This document shows, piece after piece, positions 62,628 through 64,000 of a stretch of DNA of 64,000 nt (the first letter of the stretch is position 1; the number at the start of each line of letters is the position of its first letter). This DNA is from Paenibacillus sp. FSL R5-0341 (GTDB lineage: Bacteria > Bacillota > Bacilli > Paenibacillales > Paenibacillaceae), in contig NZ_CP150241.1 of assembly GCF_037975235.1 (NCBI RefSeq), forward strand, positions 310,001 to 374,000, read 5' to 3'. The notes under the pieces were generated by a model. The model did no database searches, was not told the origin of the DNA, and was given only the letters and a program-made list of their open reading frames with translations. The translations under genes and the position numbers were made by a program.

Positions 62628-63701
62628 ATGTTGGGTATGAAAACACGGAAAAAGAGTGCAATGCTGTTATTAACTGCGGTAATGAGTATCAGTTTGTTCG
62701 GATGTAGTACGGGCAACACAACTACAGGCAACGCGGCACAACCCGCGGGTGAAGGAAACACAGCAGCAGCTGCGGAAACAACGAAACCGGCTGGTGGCAA
62801 GCTTGTCTTGTACAGTGCTGGTCCACAGAAGCTGGCGGATAACATCGTGAGCGGATTTACGGACAAAACGGGGATTGAAGTCGAGATGTTCCAGGGAACG
62901 ACAGGCAAAATTCTGGCTCGTATGGAAGCAGAGAAATCCAATCCGGTGGCAGACGTTGTAATCCTGGCCTCTTTACCTTCAGCACAGGCTTTGAAAGCGG
63001 ATGGACTGACTATGCCTTACCCCGAAGCAGCGAATGCAGACAAGCTGAACAAGGACTGGTCGGATGCAGAAGGTAATTATTTTAGCAGCAGTGCTTCCGC
63101 ACTGGGTATTGTTTATAACACCAAACTGGTATCTACACCACCAACAAGTTGGACAGAGCTTGCTACGCCTGCGTGGAAAGATGCAGTGAACATTCCCGAC
63201 CCTACATTATCAGGTTCAGCACTCGACTTCATCACAGGATACCTGAGTGCGAATGGTGAAAAAGGATGGGATCTGCTGAGTGCCTATAAAGCCAATGGTG
63301 TAGCGATGGCGGGCGCCAATCAGGAAGCACTTGATCCGGTCATTACGGGTGCTAAAAGCATCGTAGCAGCAGGTGTGGATTACATGGCGTATTCCTCCAA
63401 AGCAAAAGGTGAACCCCTGGATATCGTATATCCTGAGGAAGGCACGGTAATCAGCCCAAGACCGGCAGCGATTCTGAAATCCAGTCCGAATGTAGAGAAT
63501 GCCAAAGCATTCATTGACTACCTGTTGTCCGATGAAGCACAGAAGCTCGTTGCAGATGCCTATCTAATTCCAGGCCGCGAAGACATTGAAGCGACCAACC
63601 GTGCCAATGTGAAGGATATTCCACAACTTAAAGTGGATTGGAACTGGATGAGCGAACATGGCGAAGAGACAGCGGCGCGTTTTTCCGAGACTTTTAAATA
63701 A
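62628..63701 (+). CDS. ABC transporter substrate-binding lipoprotein (Fe(III)/phosphonate type)
   Basis: A 357-residue FbpA-like binding protein. ATG 62628 is ten bases past AGGGGAG and opens on a lipoprotein signal with lipobox SLFGC. The mature protein has KLVLYSAGPQKLADNIVSGF, ILARMEAEKSNPVADVVILA, SSASALGIVYNTKLV and VISPRPAAILKSSPN. Relatives bind Fe(III), 2-aminoethylphosphonate or thiamine-like ligands; the two-Tyr iron site is not obvious. It lies 70 bases after the ATPase gene. Confidence 0.9.
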   Translation: MLGMKTRKKSAMLLLTAVMSISLFGCSTGNTTTGNAAQPAGEGNTAAAAETTKPAGGKLVLYSAGPQKLADNIVSGFTDKTGIEVEMFQGTTGKILARMEAEKSNPVADVVILASLPSAQALKADGLTMPYPEAANADKLNKDWSDAEGNYFSSSASALGIVYNTKLVSTPPTSWTELATPAWKDAVNIPDPTLSGSALDFITGYLSANGEKGWDLLSAYKANGVAMAGANQEALDPVITGAKSIVAAGVDYMAYSSKAKGEPLDIVYPEEGTVISPRPAAILKSSPNVENAKAFIDYLLSDEAQKLVADAYLIPGREDIEATNRANVKDIPQLKVDWNWMSEHGEETAARFSETFK

Positions 63702-63767
63702 TAGGATAGAGACAACTAGGCAAAAGGAATACCTGCTGTCTGTGGAAAGTCATGTGAGGTGAACGTA

Positions 63768-64000
63768 GTGAAACCTGTTGTAATGGACAACAACCGTATT
63801 TTTCGGAGAGTGGGCGTGATTCTGGCCCTCTTTCTGCTGACTATAAGCATTGGGATGCCGCTCTTGCTGATCTTCTGGCAAAGTGTGTATCCGGATGGAC
63901 AATGGGACTGGATGGCTCCGATTCGCACGATTACAGGTCATCATCTATCAGGTGTATTGCTGAATTCCGTCTGGCTTGGCATCTGCGTTGTAGCGGTAAC
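63768..64000 (+). CDS. ABC transporter permease, N-terminal part
   Basis: The reading frame opens at GTG 63768, six bases past GTGAGGTG, and runs off the window. The first ~77 residues have a basic start, a first membrane span (VILALFLLTISIGMPLLLIF) and the beginning of a second (VLLNSVWLGICVVAV). It should be the permease of the importer encoded just upstream. Confidence 0.8.
   Translation, partial: MKPVVMDNNRIFRRVGVILALFLLTISIGMPLLLIFWQSVYPDGQWDWMAPIRTITGHHLSGVLLNSVWLGICVVAV

Overview
The window reads as chromosome of a Paenibacillus-like Firmicute. The 16S sequence, the B. subtilis-style rRNA leaders and BoxA elements, the large tRNA arrays behind 5S genes, strong AGGAGG-type ribosome binding sites and YesM/YesN sensor pairs all point that way. 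I see no phage, transposase, integrase or CRISPR array.

Layout. 1-7377: end of a GH105 glycosidase, then a carbohydrate ABC importer (lipoprotein plus two permeases) coupled by overlapping start/stop codons to a YesM/YesN two-component system; a cre-like site lies in the leader. 7432-7977: acetyltransferase. 8277-15164: first rRNA operon (16S-23S-5S) followed by 17 tRNA genes and a terminator. 15363-24291: myo-inositol catabolic operon iolD-E-C-A-G-B with a LacI-type regulator behind it and an upstream control region with a cre site, a promoter and three phased palindromes. 24472-35265: two chemoreceptors (one membrane-bound, one soluble PAS-PAS type), acetyltransferase, STAS-like, DUF4261, DUF1304, MOSC, AraC, WecG/TagA, SUKH-like and SRPBCC genes. 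35405-36820: a divergent pyruvate kinase. 36934-42494: AraC regulator, PAP2 protein, CPBP protease, small conserved proteins, cold-shock protein CspA with a long leader, YdjO, a Gly/Tyr-rich protein and a methyltransferase. 42551-47326: GntR/FCD regulator divergent from an amino-acid binding protein and permease, then rocD and rocF; both transcripts carry the same palindrome in the promoter spacer. 47607-54617: second rRNA operon, same orientation, again with 17 tRNA genes. 54751-63701 and on: SDR protein, Fur-type iron-siderophore lipoprotein with a Btr-like AraC/binding-domain regulator, a small membrane protein, a secreted CYTH-like protein, and a LysR regulator divergent from a Fe(III)/phosphonate-type ABC importer cut off by the window end.

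How it works together. The window is mostly nutrient uptake and catabolism (plant polysaccharide fragments, inositol, arginine/ornithine, iron), each module with its own regulator beside it. The two nearly identical 5-kb rRNA operons lie 39,330 bp apart as direct repeats and bracket the inositol, pyruvate kinase and arginine modules, so that interval could in principle be deleted or duplicated by recombination.

The most unusual observations are: a pyruvate kinase that has lost two residues that bind potassium in the family; the three-operator iol control region paired with a LacI-type rather than DeoR-type regulator; the matched GntR-type operator/promoter architecture of the roc genes; and a compensatory base-pair change between the two 23S copies.
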